DNA of 64,000 nucleotides from positions 62,001-126,000 of the forward strand of contig NZ_VUMH01000002.1 in NCBI RefSeq assembly GCF_009696265.1. The letters run 5' to 3'. The DNA comes from Desulfovibrio porci (GTDB lineage: Bacteria; Desulfobacterota; Desulfovibrionia; Desulfovibrionales; Desulfovibrionaceae). The translations under genes and the position numbers were made by a program. The notes below the pieces were generated by a model, which saw only the letters and a program-made list of their open reading frames with translations, made no database searches and was not told where the DNA came from. This document shows, piece by piece, positions 35,042 to 42,254 of this stretch (position 1 is its first letter; each line of letters begins with the position of its first letter).

Positions 35042-36753
35042 GCGGCTCTCATGAAGTGACCCTGATCCTGACCTTGGCCGGAGGGCTGACCGCCGCCCTG
35101 GTCCTGGGTTTCATCACCCAGAAGATGCGTCTTTCTCCTCTGGTGGGCTATCTGCTGGCTGGCGTGCTGGTGGGGCCGCATTCGCCGGGCTTTGTGGCCG
35201 ACGCGGCTACGGCGTCCCAGTGCGCGGAGATCGGCGTGATCCTGCTGATGTTCGGCGTGGGCCTGCATTTTCACCTCAAGGATCTGCTGGCCGTGCGCAA
35301 TATCGCCGTGGCCGGGGCCGTGGCCCAGATCGGCCTGTGCACCGCGGCCAGCATGGGTGTTTTGTCTCTGTTCGGCTTTTCGCCCTTGGCCGGAGCCGTG
35401 TTCGGCATGTCCATTTCCGTGGCCAGCACCGTGGTGCTGACCCGCGTGCTTTCAGACAACCACGCCCTGCACACCCGCACCGGGCACGTGGCCCTGGGCT
35501 GGCTGGTGGTGGAGGATCTCTTCACCATTCTGCTGTTGGTGCTGCTGCCCGCCGTGCTCACGCCCGACGGCGGCGGCAGCGGCAATTTCTGGTCCGCGCT
35601 GGGGCTGACCCTGATCAAACTGGCCGCACTTTCCGTGTTCACCCTGGTGGTGGGCCAGAAGCTGATCCCGATTTTTCTGGGCTATGTGGCGCGCACCGGC
35701 ACCCGCGATCTCTTCACTCTGGCGGTCATCGCTCTGGCGTTGGGCATCGCCGTGGCCGCCGCGTACTTTTTCGACGCCTCCATGGCGCTGGGCGCGTTTC
35801 TGGCCGGCATGGTAGTGGGCCAGTCTGATTTCAGCGCCCGCGCCGCCGCCGAAGCCCTGCCCCTGCGCGACGCCTTCGCCGTGCTCTTTTTCGTCTCCGT
35901 GGGCATGCTTTTCGACCCGGCGGCCCTGCTCGGCGACTGGCCCCTGATGCTGGCCACGCTGGGCATCATCATCGTCATCAAACCCCTGGCCGCGCTGGGC
36001 ATGACCCTGCTGTTCAGAAAGCCGCTGCGTCTGGGCCTGTCCGTGGCCGTGGCCCTGGGCCAGGTCGGCGAATTTTCCTTCATCCTGGCGGCCATGGGCA
36101 TCAGCTATGGTCTGTTCGGGCAGGAAGTGAACAACGCCATCATCCCGGCGGCCATGATTTCCATCACCCTCAATCCCCTGCTGTACCGGCGCATTGAGCG
36201 TACGGCCCGCTGGCTGGAGATGCACGGTCCGGCCTGGCTCTCGCGCTCGCCCCTGCCGCATCTGTCCGCTGAAGCTGTGGAGGGCGACGGCTCCCAGCGC
36301 GTGGTCGTGGTGGGTTACGGCCCGGTGGGCCGCAACCTCTGCCGCATCCTGCGCGACAGGGGCATCACCCCGGTGGTGATAGAGAACAACATCGACACGG
36401 TGCGCGCGCTACGCACCCAGGGCCGTCCGGCGGTGCACGGCGACGCGACCCAGGCCGAGGTGCTGCGCGAGGCCGGACTGGAGCGGGCCGAGGCCCTGCT
36501 GTTGACCACCCCGGCCATTCCGGCCCGCGAAGTGACGCCCATCGCCCGCGCGGTCAATTCCGGCATCCGCATTCTGGCCAATACCGCCTTTCTGAGTGAG
36601 GCCCGCCGCCTGCGTGAACTGGGCGTGGCCGAAGTCTTCAGCGGCGAACGGGAAGTGTCGCTGGCCATGTCCGAATTTCTGCTGCACGAACTCGGAGCCG
36701 CGGACGCCTATGTGCAGAGTGAGCTCGGGCGGCTGCGCGAGGAGCTGGAATAG
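35038..36753 (+). CDS. Kef/YbaL-type monovalent cation:proton antiporter with RCK domain
   Basis: CPA2-family membrane antiporter, 571 residues. About 12 membrane segments fill residues 1-385, with family patterns such as VGYLLAGVLVGPHSPGF, FGVGLHFHLKDL, SVASTVVLTRVLSD and FDASMALGAFLAGMVVGQSDF. A cytosolic TrkA-N/RCK nucleotide-binding domain (VVVVGYGPVGRNLCRIL, then GDATQAEVLREAGLE) ends the protein and would gate it by nucleotide or ligand. ATG 35038 overlaps the yjbQ stop. The ion carried (K+ or Na+) is not decided by sequence. Confidence 0.92.
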   Translation: MSGSHEVTLILTLAGGLTAALVLGFITQKMRLSPLVGYLLAGVLVGPHSPGFVADAATASQCAEIGVILLMFGVGLHFHLKDLLAVRNIAVAGAVAQIGLCTAASMGVLSLFGFSPLAGAVFGMSISVASTVVLTRVLSDNHALHTRTGHVALGWLVVEDLFTILLLVLLPAVLTPDGGGSGNFWSALGLTLIKLAALSVFTLVVGQKLIPIFLGYVARTGTRDLFTLAVIALALGIAVAAAYFFDASMALGAFLAGMVVGQSDFSARAAAEALPLRDAFAVLFFVSVGMLFDPAALLGDWPLMLATLGIIIVIKPLAALGMTLLFRKPLRLGLSVAVALGQVGEFSFILAAMGISYGLFGQEVNNAIIPAAMISITLNPLLYRRIERTARWLEMHGPAWLSRSPLPHLSAEAVEGDGSQRVVVVGYGPVGRNLCRILRDRGITPVVIENNIDTVRALRTQGRPAVHGDATQAEVLREAGLERAEALLLTTPAIPAREVTPIARAVNSGIRILANTAFLSEARRLRELGVAEVFSGEREVSLAMSEFLLHELGAADAYVQSELGRLREELE

Positions 36754-36775
36754 CCGTGCCATGTTCTTTTGTCCG

Positions 36776-36819
36776 TTGACTGCGTCAGGCGAGCTTTTTA
36801 TTCCGGTCGAGGACCGGAA
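36776..36819 (+). promoter_or_regulatory. Possible dinB promoter with palindromic operator
   Basis: TTGACT-N17-TATTCC (36776-36804) is followed and overlapped by the perfect palindrome TTCCGGTC-GAG-GACCGGAA (36801-36819). It lies about 90 bp before the DNA polymerase IV ATG in the gap after the antiporter gene. A damage-regulator (LexA-type) role is only a guess. Confidence 0.4.
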
Positions 36820-36910
36820 GAGTCCACTCCCGTCATAAAATGCTCGCCTTCCTTGCCAGCGGGCAAAATTCCTATGGCACGGCCTTGCTGGAGGCAACAC
36901 CGGATTCGGC

Positions 36911-38140
36911 ATGATTCTGCACCTGGACATGGACGCCTTTTTTGCCGCTGTGGAGCAAATGGACAACCCGGAACTGCGCGGCAAGCCGGTGATCATCGGC
37001 GGCGGCCTGCGCGGGGTGGTGTCCACGGCTTCCTATGAGGCGCGGGTCTTCGGCGTGCATTCGGCCATGCCCATTGTCACGGCCCGGCGGCTCTGCCCGC
37101 AGGGCATTTTCGTCCACGGCCGTCGCCGCCGCTATGCCGAGCTTTCGCGCGCCATCATGACGGCGCTGGGCGATTTTTCCCCTCTGGTGGAACCGGCCAG
37201 CATCGACGAGGCCTATCTGGACGCCACGGGCCTGACGCGCCTGTTCGGACCTCTGGAAGAGCTTATCGCGCGCATCAAGACCAGGGTGGCCGAGGTTACG
37301 GGCGGACTGACCTGCTCGGTGGGGGCCGCGCCCGTGAAATTTCTGGCCAAGATCTGTTCGGACGTGAACAAGCCCGACGGCGTGTTCATTCTGCGGCCCG
37401 AGGAGGTGGACGCTTTTCTGCTGCCGCTGGAAGTGGGCCGTCTGCCCGGCGTGGGGCGGCGCATGGTGGGCAGTCTGCGCGATCTGGGCATTGTGACCGT
37501 GGCCCAGTTGCGCCGCTACAGCCCGGAATTTCTGGAAGGCCGCTACGGCAAATGGGGCCGGGCGCTCTACGAGCGGGCCCACGGCATTGACCCGCGTCCG
37601 GTGACGCCCGAGCGCCCCGTGAAGAGCGAGAGCGCGGAATGCACCTTTGAGCGGGATACCCGCGACCGGGAGTTTCTTGTCCGCATGCTGCTGGCCCACG
37701 CCGAGCGGGTGGGGGCCTCCCTGCGGCGGCATCAGCTCAGCGGCCGGACCATCACCCTGAAGGTCAAGTTCGCGGACTTCCGCCAGATCACCCGTTCCCG
37801 CACCCTGCCGGAAGCCACCAACGCCACGGAAACCATCTTTGAGACGGGCCGGGACCTGCTGCGCGAACTCCGACTGGCCCAGCCCGTGCGGCTCATCGGC
37901 CTGGGCGTCTCCGGTTTTGAGGAAAATCCGGTCCAGTTCCTGCTGCCGGGTCTTGCGGGCGGCGCGGCGGGGGGCCGTGACGGCCGCGATCCGCAGCGGG
38001 AGGCCCGGCGGCGCAAGCTGGATCAGGCCCTGGACACCCTGCGGGGGCGCTTCGGCAAGGAGGCCGTGCAGCGGGGGCGGCTGTTCCGGCAGGAAAAGGC
38101 GGATACGCCGGAAGCGGGCGGCGTGACGAAAAAGAAGTGA
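36911..38140 (+). CDS. dinB: DNA polymerase IV (Y-family, DinB)
   Basis: Error-prone translesion polymerase, 409 residues. The palm-site motifs are intact: ILHLDMDAFFAAVEQ (metal ligands D6 and D8) and SIDEAYLD at 97-104 (D99, E100). A fingers motif (VVSTASYEARVFGVHSAMP), a helix-hairpin-helix (LPGVGRRMVGSLRDLGI) and the little-finger domain follow. The C-terminal ~55 residues are charged (R/K/E/Q) and I see no clear beta-clamp-binding motif. ATG 36911 has GGAGG about 15 bases upstream, rather far. Convergent with tlyA across a cluster of hairpins. Confidence 0.95.
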   Translation: MILHLDMDAFFAAVEQMDNPELRGKPVIIGGGLRGVVSTASYEARVFGVHSAMPIVTARRLCPQGIFVHGRRRRYAELSRAIMTALGDFSPLVEPASIDEAYLDATGLTRLFGPLEELIARIKTRVAEVTGGLTCSVGAAPVKFLAKICSDVNKPDGVFILRPEEVDAFLLPLEVGRLPGVGRRMVGSLRDLGIVTVAQLRRYSPEFLEGRYGKWGRALYERAHGIDPRPVTPERPVKSESAECTFERDTRDREFLVRMLLAHAERVGASLRRHQLSGRTITLKVKFADFRQITRSRTLPEATNATETIFETGRDLLRELRLAQPVRLIGLGVSGFEENPVQFLLPGLAGGAAGGRDGRDPQREARRRKLDQALDTLRGRFGKEAVQRGRLFRQEKADTPEAGGVTKKK

Positions 38141-38150
38141 TTTCGGCGGC

Positions 38151-38299
38151 TAGAGCGTTTTAATTTTGAAACGCTCTAACGAGGCTGCACAGCAGCCTCG
38201 CGCCACTCCGCCGCGTAACAGCGTAAAAGCTATGCTGTTACGCTGTTACGCGGCGGAGTGGGCGTGTCTTTACACTTTGAAATGTACAACATTTCAAAG
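38151..38299. repeat. Cluster of four consecutive perfect inverted repeats
   Basis: Between convergent dinB and tlyA: TAGAGCGTTT/AAACGCTCTA (38151-38178), CGAGGCTGC/GCAGCCTCG (38180-38200), a perfect 24-bp repeat starting CCACTCCGCCGCGTAA (38203-38226 and 38238-38261, 11-nt loop), and CTTTGAAATGT/ACATTTCAAAG (38275-38299, 3-nt loop). None is followed by a T run on either strand. It may serve as a bidirectional terminator block or be a REP/MITE-like element. Confidence 0.8.
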
Positions 38300-38313
38300 G
38301 TAATCCGCTCTGT

Positions 38314-39108
38314 TCAGCCCCGCCGGTTCTTCCGGAACAGGGCCATGTATTCCTGATTGCCCTTGGGGCCCTTGACGGCGGCGGGCAGCACGCCGTCGGA
38401 GGCCAGATCCAGGTTCGCGGCGCAGAATGTCAGGATTTTGTCCACCGCGCGCTGCCGGGCGGCCTCGTCGCGTACCACGCCCTTGACCGTCTCGCCCGGT
38501 CCCAGTTCAAACTGGGGCTTGATCAGCACCGCCGCCAGACCGTCGGGCTTCAGCCAGATCATGCAGGGCGGCAGCACCAGGGTCAGGGAGATAAAGGAGA
38601 CGTCCGCCACCACCAGATCCACGGCTTCGGGAATCAGCTCCGGCGGCGCGTGGCGCAGGTTCACGCCCTCCAGACTGACCACCCGGGAATCGGCGCGCAG
38701 CTTTTCATGGAGCTGGTTGCGGCCCACGTCCACGGCGTAGACCCGTCCGGCCCCGCGCTGGAGCAGGCAGTCCGTGAAACCGCCGGTGGAAGCCCCGGCG
38801 TCCAGGCAGACCAGACCGGTCACGTCCAGATGAAAATGTTCCAGAATGGTCAGCAGCTTGTAGGCTCCCCGGCTCACGTAACGCTCGCTTTCCAGCAGGG
38901 CGAAGCGCGTGTCGGCGGGGTAGGGATGACCGGGTTTGGGCACGCGTTGCGGCGGCGCTCCGGGCGGCAGCAGGGGGCGGCCGTCCGGAGCGGTGGGGGA
39001 GAGGACGATCTGACCGGCCATGATCAGGCGGCGGGCCTGTTCCCGGCTTTCGGCCAGGCCTTGTTCAAAGGCCAGTTGATCGGCGCGCTGGCGCTTGTCT
39101 TTGGGCAT
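38314..39108 (-). CDS. tlyA: TlyA-family rRNA 2'-O-methyltransferase/haemolysin-like protein
   Basis: Predicted S-adenosylmethionine-dependent 2'-O-methyltransferase of rRNA, 264 residues. An S4 RNA-binding domain (about 5-60: RADQLAFEQGLAESREQARR, LIMAGQIVL) precedes a Rossmann FtsJ-like domain with VCLDAGASTGGFTDCLLQRG (SAM site), VYAVDVG, VVADVSFISLTLVL and LIKPQFELG. The K-D-K-E tetrad of such methyltransferases is represented (lysine of ILIKPQFE, aspartate of VADVSF). The start is ATG 39108 with no strong ribosome site visible. It is a single gene convergent with dinB. Confidence 0.9.
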   Translation of the reverse strand: MPKDKRQRADQLAFEQGLAESREQARRLIMAGQIVLSPTAPDGRPLLPPGAPPQRVPKPGHPYPADTRFALLESERYVSRGAYKLLTILEHFHLDVTGLVCLDAGASTGGFTDCLLQRGAGRVYAVDVGRNQLHEKLRADSRVVSLEGVNLRHAPPELIPEAVDLVVADVSFISLTLVLPPCMIWLKPDGLAAVLIKPQFELGPGETVKGVVRDEAARQRAVDKILTFCAANLDLASDGVLPAAVKGPKGNQEYMALFRKNRRG

Positions 39109-39253
39109 GGGGCAGGTATAGCCGCTCGGGGCGGCGTCGGCAAGGGCGCGTTGCGCGCACGGCGGGCCAGAGAGGTCTGAATCATATGATTTTATTATGT
39201 TATTGACTGTGATTATCCGGCAAAGCCAGCCTGCTGCGCGTTGCCTCCGTCAG

Positions 39254-39417
39254 CCGTCGCTTTTTGCTGCTCACGTACTTAGATGCGCTGCGCGTAAAAG
39301 AGCGACGGTTTCTTTGGCAGCCCACAACATTCTTAGTGTTATCGGATTCTCACAGTGTCGGCCATCAGCCTCCGCTATGCTCCGGCGGAGCAAGGCTGGT
39401 TTTGCCCAACCCTGCCG
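39254..39417 (+). repeat. AT-rich non-coding stretch with stem-loop and intergenic repeat copy 2
   Basis: The 634-bp gap 39109-39742 includes an AT-rich portion (about 39180-39500) unlike its surroundings. It contains CCGTCGCT (39254-39261) paired with AGCGACGG (39301-39308) flanked by T and A runs, and at 39366-39417 a sequence related to 17501-17557 (GCCTCCGCTATGCTCCGGC). Short open frames through it (for example 39197-39439) look non-coding. A degraded short mobile or repeat element is likely. Confidence 0.45.
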
Positions 39418-39606
39418 CAATGCCTGCTTGTTAAAATAACAACCTGAATCTGTTGCAAATAAGAAGGTCGGTACTCTTATTTTCTCACTGCGTGCCGCAA
39501 ACACATTCTCACTATTTCCCCCTTGACCTCAAGGCCGGGTCATAACGTCTGTACCCCCGCAGGCGTCGCCCGCCGCGCTTGCCAAAGCGCGCAAAGGAGG
39601 CTATAT

Positions 39607-39666
39607 ATGTCGTCCCTGTCTGATATTCCCTTCAGGCCGGGTAAAAAAATTGCGCGGCGTCCGTAA
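39607..39666 (+). CDS. Possible 19-residue leader peptide upstream of rpmE
   Basis: A short frame ([19 protein letters not shown]) is preceded by AAAGGAGG, the strongest ribosome site in this region, at ideal spacing. It ends 76 bp before rpmE. It could be a regulatory leader peptide, or the remains of a longer gene; no homology is recognised. GC-rich hairpins (GCCGGTCATTCCGGC) lie between it and rpmE. Confidence 0.3.
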   Translation: MSSLSDIPFRPGKKIARRP

Positions 39667-39742
39667 AGGTCAGGCCCCGCCGGTCATTCCGGCGACAGGG
39701 CCGCTGGAAGCTAGGTCCGGCCGACTGCGACGAGGTTCTGCC

Positions 39743-39955
39743 ATGAAAAAAGACATCCATCCCAAAGTGTTCAAAGCCACCATCACCTGCGCCTGCGGCC
39801 ATGAAGAGCAAGTGCTCTCCACCAAGGGCGAACAGATCCATGTGGAAGTGTGCTCCGCCTGCCATCCCTTTTTTACCGGCAAGCAGCGCTTCCTGGATAC
39901 GGCCGGCCGCATTGACCGCTTCCGTAAAAAATACGCCAAATTTGAACAGAAGTAA
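39743..39955 (+). CDS. rpmE: 50S ribosomal protein L31 (zinc-binding type)
   Basis: Large-subunit ribosomal protein, 70 residues. The zinc ligands of the C+ form are present: CACG near residue 16-18 and [20 protein letters not shown], the canonical L31 signature. ATG 39743 has a modest GAGG upstream. It heads an rpmE-DUF1385-prfA cluster, an arrangement common in deltaproteobacteria. No zinc-independent paralogue is seen in the window. Confidence 0.95.
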   Translation: MKKDIHPKVFKATITCACGHEEQVLSTKGEQIHVEVCSACHPFFTGKQRFLDTAGRIDRFRKKYAKFEQK

Positions 39956-40001
39956 GCGTAACCCGACCGGACGCTCGCGTCTGGCCCCGCCGCCGGGTTT
40001 C

Positions 40002-40985
40002 GTGTCCGGCCTGCTGGCTCTTTTGCCCTGCCTGACGGCCGACTGCCCCGCTGTGGGCGGTCAGGCCGTCATGGAGGGCGTGATGATGCGCAACGGGGAC
40101 ACCTATGGACTGGCCGTGCGCCGTCCGGACGGCGTCATCCGCGCCCAGCGCCTGCCCTGGTTCTCCCTGACCCGCCGCGCCTGGCTCAAAAAGCCTTTTG
40201 TCCGGGGCTTTCCGATTCTGCTGGAAACCCTGGTCAACGGCATCCAGGCCCTGAACCGCTCGGTGGAAGCCGCGGCCCAGAGCGAGGAGGAAGAGCTTTC
40301 GGGCTGGCATCTGGCCCTGAGCCTGGGGCTGGCCCTGGTCATGGCCATCGCGCTTTTTGTGGTGGCCCCGCATCTGCTCTCGCTGGTCATGCTCTGGCTG
40401 CACTTGGGCGGCGACGTGGAAGGCCTGTCCTTCCACCTCTGGGACGGTTTTTTCAAGTGCTGCATTTTCATGGGCTATATCCGGCTGATCTCCTATGTGC
40501 CGGATATCCGCCGCGTGTTCCAGTACCACGGGGCCGAGCACAAGACCATCCACGCCTTTGAGGCCGGGGGCGAGGTCAGCGCGGCCAGCGCCGCCGGCAT
40601 GAGCCGTTTGCACCCGCGCTGCGGCACCACCTTTCTGCTGTTCGTGATCTGCATTTCGATCATTCTGCACGCGGTGCTGGTGCCCCTGCTGCTGATGATC
40701 CACACGCCGCAGAACATGGTGGCCAAGCATGCCCTGACTATTTCCTTCAAGCTTCTGCTCATGGCGCCCATCAGCGCCTTGGCCTATGAGCTGATTCGCT
40801 ACGCGGCGCGTCTGCCCGACGGTTTCTGGGCCACGCTGCTGCGCGCGCCGGGGCTGGCCCTGCAACGCCTGACCACTTACGAGCCGGATGCAGCTCAGCT
40901 GGACGTGGCCGTCGTGGCCCTGCGCGAGGCTCTGGGGCCGGACGCCGGGGCCGGGATACGCACCGCGCCGTATTTGGAAGGCTGA
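40002..40985 (+). CDS. DUF1385 family membrane protein
   Basis: Conserved membrane protein, 327 residues from a GTG at 40002; the frame is open from before rpmE ends and no good ribosome site is visible, so the start is uncertain. The family motif VGGQAVMEGVMMR lies near the N-terminus, then FSLTRRAWLKKPFVRGFPILLETLVNG, several hydrophobic helices, and YHGAEHKTIHAFEAGG, a conserved His/Glu-rich motif. HPRCGTTFL follows. Function unknown; it is widely found between rpmE and prfA. Confidence 0.88.
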   Translation: MSGLLALLPCLTADCPAVGGQAVMEGVMMRNGDTYGLAVRRPDGVIRAQRLPWFSLTRRAWLKKPFVRGFPILLETLVNGIQALNRSVEAAAQSEEEELSGWHLALSLGLALVMAIALFVVAPHLLSLVMLWLHLGGDVEGLSFHLWDGFFKCCIFMGYIRLISYVPDIRRVFQYHGAEHKTIHAFEAGGEVSAASAAGMSRLHPRCGTTFLLFVICISIILHAVLVPLLLMIHTPQNMVAKHALTISFKLLLMAPISALAYELIRYAARLPDGFWATLLRAPGLALQRLTTYEPDAAQLDVAVVALREALGPDAGAGIRTAPYLEG

Positions 40986-41045
40986 CCTTTTTCCCAACCC
41001 GCCGGGATTGTCCGGACTGTTCCCGCGTGAGCGGCGGCGTCTGTG

Positions 41046-41073
41046 ACGGACGTTTCCGTTTTTTTCATTTTTT
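41046..41073 (+). terminator. Small hairpin with T runs between DUF1385 gene and prfA
   Basis: ACGGA-CGTT-TCCGT followed by T runs (TTTTTTC, then ATTTTTTG). The stem is only 5 bp, so partial termination ahead of prfA is the most that can be claimed. Confidence 0.4.
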
Positions 41074-41100
41074 GCGCAGCCTGCGTGCTGGAGATCGTAT

Positions 41101-42180
41101 ATGTTCGCCAAACTGGAAGGCCTTGAAAAGAAATACATGGAGCTGGAAGAGGCTCTGGCTCAGCCCGACGTGTTCAACGATCAGGAGCACTACCGCAAAC
41201 TGACCAAGGCTCATGCCGACCTGCGCGAAATTGTGGAGCTGTTCCGCACCCACCGGGCCTTGCAGCAGGAACTGGCCGAAAACAAGCAGATGCTGCATGA
41301 CGAGGATCCGGGCATCCGGGAGATGGCCCATGAGGAGATCCGCCGGGCCGAGAGCGAGTTGCCCCGGATTGAACAGGCCCTCAAGGTGGCCCTGCTGCCT
41401 ACGGACCCGCTGGACGAAAAGAATACCATTCTCGAAATCCGGGCCGGAACCGGCGGCGAGGAGGCGGCTTTGTTCGCGGCGGACCTTTTCCGCATGTACA
41501 CCCGTTATGCCGAGCTTCAGGGCTGGAAAACGGAAATCATGAGCGAGTCGCCGTCCGAGTCGGGCGGCTACAAGGAAGTCATCTGCCTGATTTCCGGCGA
41601 ACGGGTCTACAGCCGCCTCAAATTCGAGGCGGGCACCCACCGCGTGCAGCGCGTGCCCGCTACCGAAACGCAGGGCCGCATCCACACCTCGGCGGCCACC
41701 GTGGCCGTGATGCCCGAGGCCGAGGAAGTGGACGTGGAGATCCGGCCTGAAGATCTGCGCATTGATATTTACCGCGCTTCCGGCGCGGGCGGGCAGCACG
41801 TCAACAAAACGGAATCCGCCGTGCGCATCACGCATCTGCCCACCAACACGGTGGTCACCTGCCAGGACGAGCGCTCCCAGCACAAAAACAAGGCCCGGGC
41901 CATGAAAGTGCTGGCCTCACGCATTCTGGCCGCCGAGCGCGAACGCCAGAATGCGGAGCTTTCCGCCGACCGCAAGGCCCAGGTGGGCTCGGGCGACCGC
42001 TCCGAACGCATTCGCACCTACAATTTTCCGCAGGGCCGTTGCACGGATCACCGCATCAACCTGACCCTGTATTCTCTGGACCGGATCATGGAAGGCGAAC
42101 TGACCCCGCTGTTTGACGCCTTGTCCACGGCGGCGCAGACCGAGGCGCTCAAGATCCAGGCCGACGATATGGCTTCGTAG
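41101..42180 (+). CDS. prfA: Peptide chain release factor 1
   Basis: Recognises UAG and UAA stop codons and triggers peptide release. It has 359 residues, the standard RF1 length. The codon-recognition tripeptide PAT (186-188, P-x-T type of RF1 rather than SPF of RF2) and the catalytic GGQ at 230-232 within [14 protein letters not shown] are present. ATG 41101 follows GGAG. The usual downstream prmC is absent; a strong terminator follows 30 bp after the stop. Confidence 0.97.
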   Translation: MFAKLEGLEKKYMELEEALAQPDVFNDQEHYRKLTKAHADLREIVELFRTHRALQQELAENKQMLHDEDPGIREMAHEEIRRAESELPRIEQALKVALLPTDPLDEKNTILEIRAGTGGEEAALFAADLFRMYTRYAELQGWKTEIMSESPSESGGYKEVICLISGERVYSRLKFEAGTHRVQRVPATETQGRIHTSAATVAVMPEAEEVDVEIRPEDLRIDIYRASGAGGQHVNKTESAVRITHLPTNTVVTCQDERSQHKNKARAMKVLASRILAAERERQNAELSADRKAQVGSGDRSERIRTYNFPQGRCTDHRINLTLYSLDRIMEGELTPLFDALSTAAQTEALKIQADDMAS

Positions 42181-42209
42181 CGGGAACGGCTTGAAAAAAT
42201 GTATTTCCG

Positions 42210-42254
42210 GCGGTTGCGGCACAGCCTTGCACAGGCGTGCCGCAACCGCTTTTT
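42210..42254 (+). terminator. Rho-independent terminator of prfA
   Basis: A 13-bp perfect stem (GCGGTTGCGGCAC and complement) with a 14-nt loop is followed by TTTTT. It ends at the stop codon of the convergent kinase gene. Confidence 0.9.

Noticed and set aside
38151-38299. CRISPR array
   Set aside because: The repeats are different inverted pairs with no regular direct repeat and spacer pattern.
39197-39439. 80-codon open frame in the AT-rich gap
   Set aside because: No ribosome site or family; it crosses the hairpin repeats, so it is probably chance.
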